The notes under the pieces were generated by a model. The model saw nothing but the letters and a program-made list of their open reading frames with translations. It was not told the DNA's origin and made no database searches. DNA of 64,000 nt, taken from NCBI GenBank assembly GCA_944989445.1, contig CALYLW010000741.1, positions 186,001 through 250,000 of the forward strand. Direction: 5' to 3'. The DNA is from Ampullaceana balthica. Its lineage: Eukaryota; Mollusca; Gastropoda; Lymnaeidae. Each line of letters starts with the position of its first letter. The first letter of the stretch is position 1. A program made the translations under genes and the position numbers. Below, piece after piece: positions 61,971 through 64,000 of this stretch.

Positions 61971-64000
61971 CACTCCGTTAATTTAAGGTGGTCCACGGGT
62001 CAAAATATCAGTATTTCTCAAATTTTTATCAAAAATGAGATTTTGGTGAATTCTACTAGTTTATCCATTTATCTATACTTCGGCGTTTACCGTTTTCATT
62101 AAAATTGATTAAAAAGTGTTTAAAAATGTATTTGAAAGAGGTATAGGGAGATACCATTTTGACTTGGGGGCGAAAATTCGTCCAAATGTACCCTATAGGG
62201 CGCCCATTTGCTTTTACATTCATAATTATAAAGCTACCTAGGCATATTTGGTATCGTTGGAAAGCTTATCAACCCCACTGTGTAATGGACTCGTCCAACT
62301 CTCGAAATGAACTAAAATTCCCATCATGCAACATTTCGTTGCCTCATTTCGCCATGAAACATTGGATCGAGAAGCACAACCAATTATCGATCGAACAATT
62401 TTATTTTGGATGACTAAACAAAAGTTCAAGTTTGGACACATTTTCTTGTGTTGAATAGGTAAGTTGAATTTAATTTTGTATTTAATAAATATTTTTTGGT
62501 AATTTTAGACCATGAATGAATTAGTTAGTTAGTTTTCAAAGCAGTTTCAGTTGTAGTAATACTAGTACTACTACTACTACTAACTACTAGTATTAGTTTT
62601 AGGCTTAGCCATCGTGAATCTTATGATACATGATATGATACGCTTATGTGTAATGGCAAACAAATTAAATAATAGCTACCGGTGCTAAGTAATATTAAAT
62701 TTAAATATAAAATTATATATTTTAATAGAAATAAACATTCAAGTTCTCATTTCCTTATGTTTGTGCTCGTAACACGTGTCTAATTTGAAATGACGATGAA
62801 CAAAATTATTTCGTTGTCAATGGCAACAAATGTAGTCAATGACAAGCATGATGATGAATATCAATGAAAAATTGAGTGCAATAATCCTAAATACCCTAAA
62901 ATTAAAAACAGATATATACAAAGAAGAAAAATCATAACAAATAGTTATAATCCTATTATCATTACTCAATACTTTTTGCCTACATTTGCATCGAATAAGT
63001 ATAAGCCTATGTTATTCTTCAAAATTGAATAATACAACTTTTTCTATTTTCTAAAATGCAGGAGATAAAACCCCTCCAGGATAAGAAGAGCCAGGCAACT
63101 GATGAAGAGCAGACCAGTACTATCTTCAAAGAACTGTGGTAACTCTTCACCACCAGCTATGAACAGTGGTCACTTCTCTCCGCCATCAGCTTCAAGAACT
63201 GAAAAATCACTGGGCATCACATCGGTACATCTAAGGGCATCACATCGGTACATCTAAGGGCTCTCTGCTTCAACATTCATGCAGATCGATGCCTTTCAGC
63301 CTCCATCGCTGAATGCTGGGGGACTTTCCTCATTCGAAATGAATGTAAAAAACACACACTGAACTGGATTTATTTACTTTCATGCAGCATGCGTGCCTTC
63401 GTCACCTCATCTTCTTACTCATCAGTTGTATGCGACTGCAACTTTTGAATGTCAGCAAAGGAGCTGTGGCTCAAAGCCTTAGTGACTGGATCAGGCCATG
63501 CTCTTATGGGGATGTTTTGTATAAGCCTATGATGCTCTTTATAAATGAATAAACACCAGAATACATTCAACCTGCATGTTATCACCCAAGTCTGGCACCT
63601 ACGAGGAAAAGCTGTTGGAGCTCGCAGTGGATAATTTGAAATTGATATGATTATTTATTTATCAATTTTATTATTTATATTTCTTTCTTTACATTCTTTT
63701 ATTTTTATGCATTGTTTATGGAAATATTTCATTCATTAGTTGTCAATATTACAAAGTGTCATTAGATGTAAGTATTGAAACTTTTTTGTGCATATTTTAT
63801 TATTGTTCAGGAATTATATTTTTTGTCTTCAGATGTTACAGGAGAAATAGTATTGTAGCTGCACTCTTCTACTTTGCAATCTATTTCTATTGATATTCTT
63901 TACACAGTTTATTGTTGTTTCTTTCATAAATGTGTCCTACAATGTTTTTTTTTAAAATTTTGTACTTTTTATTTCGGGGGGTGGTGTTTGAAAAATTTTG
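61971..64000. other. RABL2 intron 1 continuation; possible unrecognised transcript
   Basis: 62000-62460 is less A+T-biased than its surroundings and contains GGTATCGTTGGAAAGCTTAT, ending in GTTGAATAG|GTAAGTTG, a strong donor-like site. At 63047-63060 CTAAAATGCAG|GAGATAAAACC is a good acceptor-like site and AATAAA occurs at 63548. The joined segments have no long frame and match no RABL2 residues. They might be an old element or a non-coding RNA. Direct repeat GGGCATCACATCGGTACATCTAA occurs twice at about 63213-63258. Confidence 0.3.

Overview
The window is eukaryotic nuclear DNA: about two-thirds A+T, every protein gene split into many short GT-AG exons, and introns and intergenic gaps filled with decayed transposons. 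The protein sequences are those of a bilaterian animal. The mix of SINE, LINE, hAT and Ginger elements and the A+T-rich intron-dense style suggest a lophotrochozoan, most likely a gastropod mollusc. That placement is inference; there is no rRNA or mitochondrial marker to settle it.

Five conserved housekeeping genes were rebuilt by joining splice-compatible exons whose reading phases close exactly. (1) LARS1, cytosolic leucyl-tRNA synthetase, minus strand, 15782 down to 4735, 29 coding exons, 1185 residues, complete. (2) NDUFB8, a complex I accessory subunit, minus strand, 33675 down to 25392, 5 exons, 198 residues, complete. (3) MRPS9 (uS9m), plus strand, 33952 to 47803, 14 exons, 413 residues, complete. 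(4) TMEM50A/B, minus strand, 55182 down to 50449, 6 exons, 159 residues, complete. (5) RABL2, plus strand, first coding exon only (60302-60402); the rest lies beyond the window. NDUFB8 and MRPS9 are divergent with 276 bp between start codons, so two mitochondrial genes probably share one promoter.

Layout. 1-4.7 kb: an hAT-type MITE and a tandem array of roughly 520-bp repeats, then LARS1 3' flank. 4.7-15.8 kb: LARS1. 15.8-25.4 kb: gene-free repeat zone with a tRNA-derived SINE, two unrelated hAT transposase wrecks and a foldback MITE with an 8-bp target duplication. 25.4-33.7 kb: NDUFB8, whose introns hold a nested BED-finger hAT element and a Ginger-like integrase transposon. 34-47.8 kb: MRPS9, whose introns hold foldback elements, a pogo-like element, MITEs, a full-length SINE and a LINE wreck. 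48-55.2 kb: TMEM50, with an hAT element in its last intron. 56-60 kb: a near-complete PHD-EN-RT LINE inserted into an older copy of itself. 60.3-64 kb: the start of RABL2, with further repeats.

The most notable biology is in the mobile DNA. The 3' tail of one SINE matches the 3' UTR of the LINE in the same window, the signature of a SINE mobilised by its partner LINE. A Ginger-like element has lost a catalytic Asp but keeps clean termini packed with a repeated short motif. One 180-bp MITE family is present twice, each copy with its own perfect 8-bp target duplication. Several insertions are nested and so give a relative chronology. I saw no sign of a CRISPR array, rRNA gene, convincing tRNA gene, bacterial gene or new multi-gene system.
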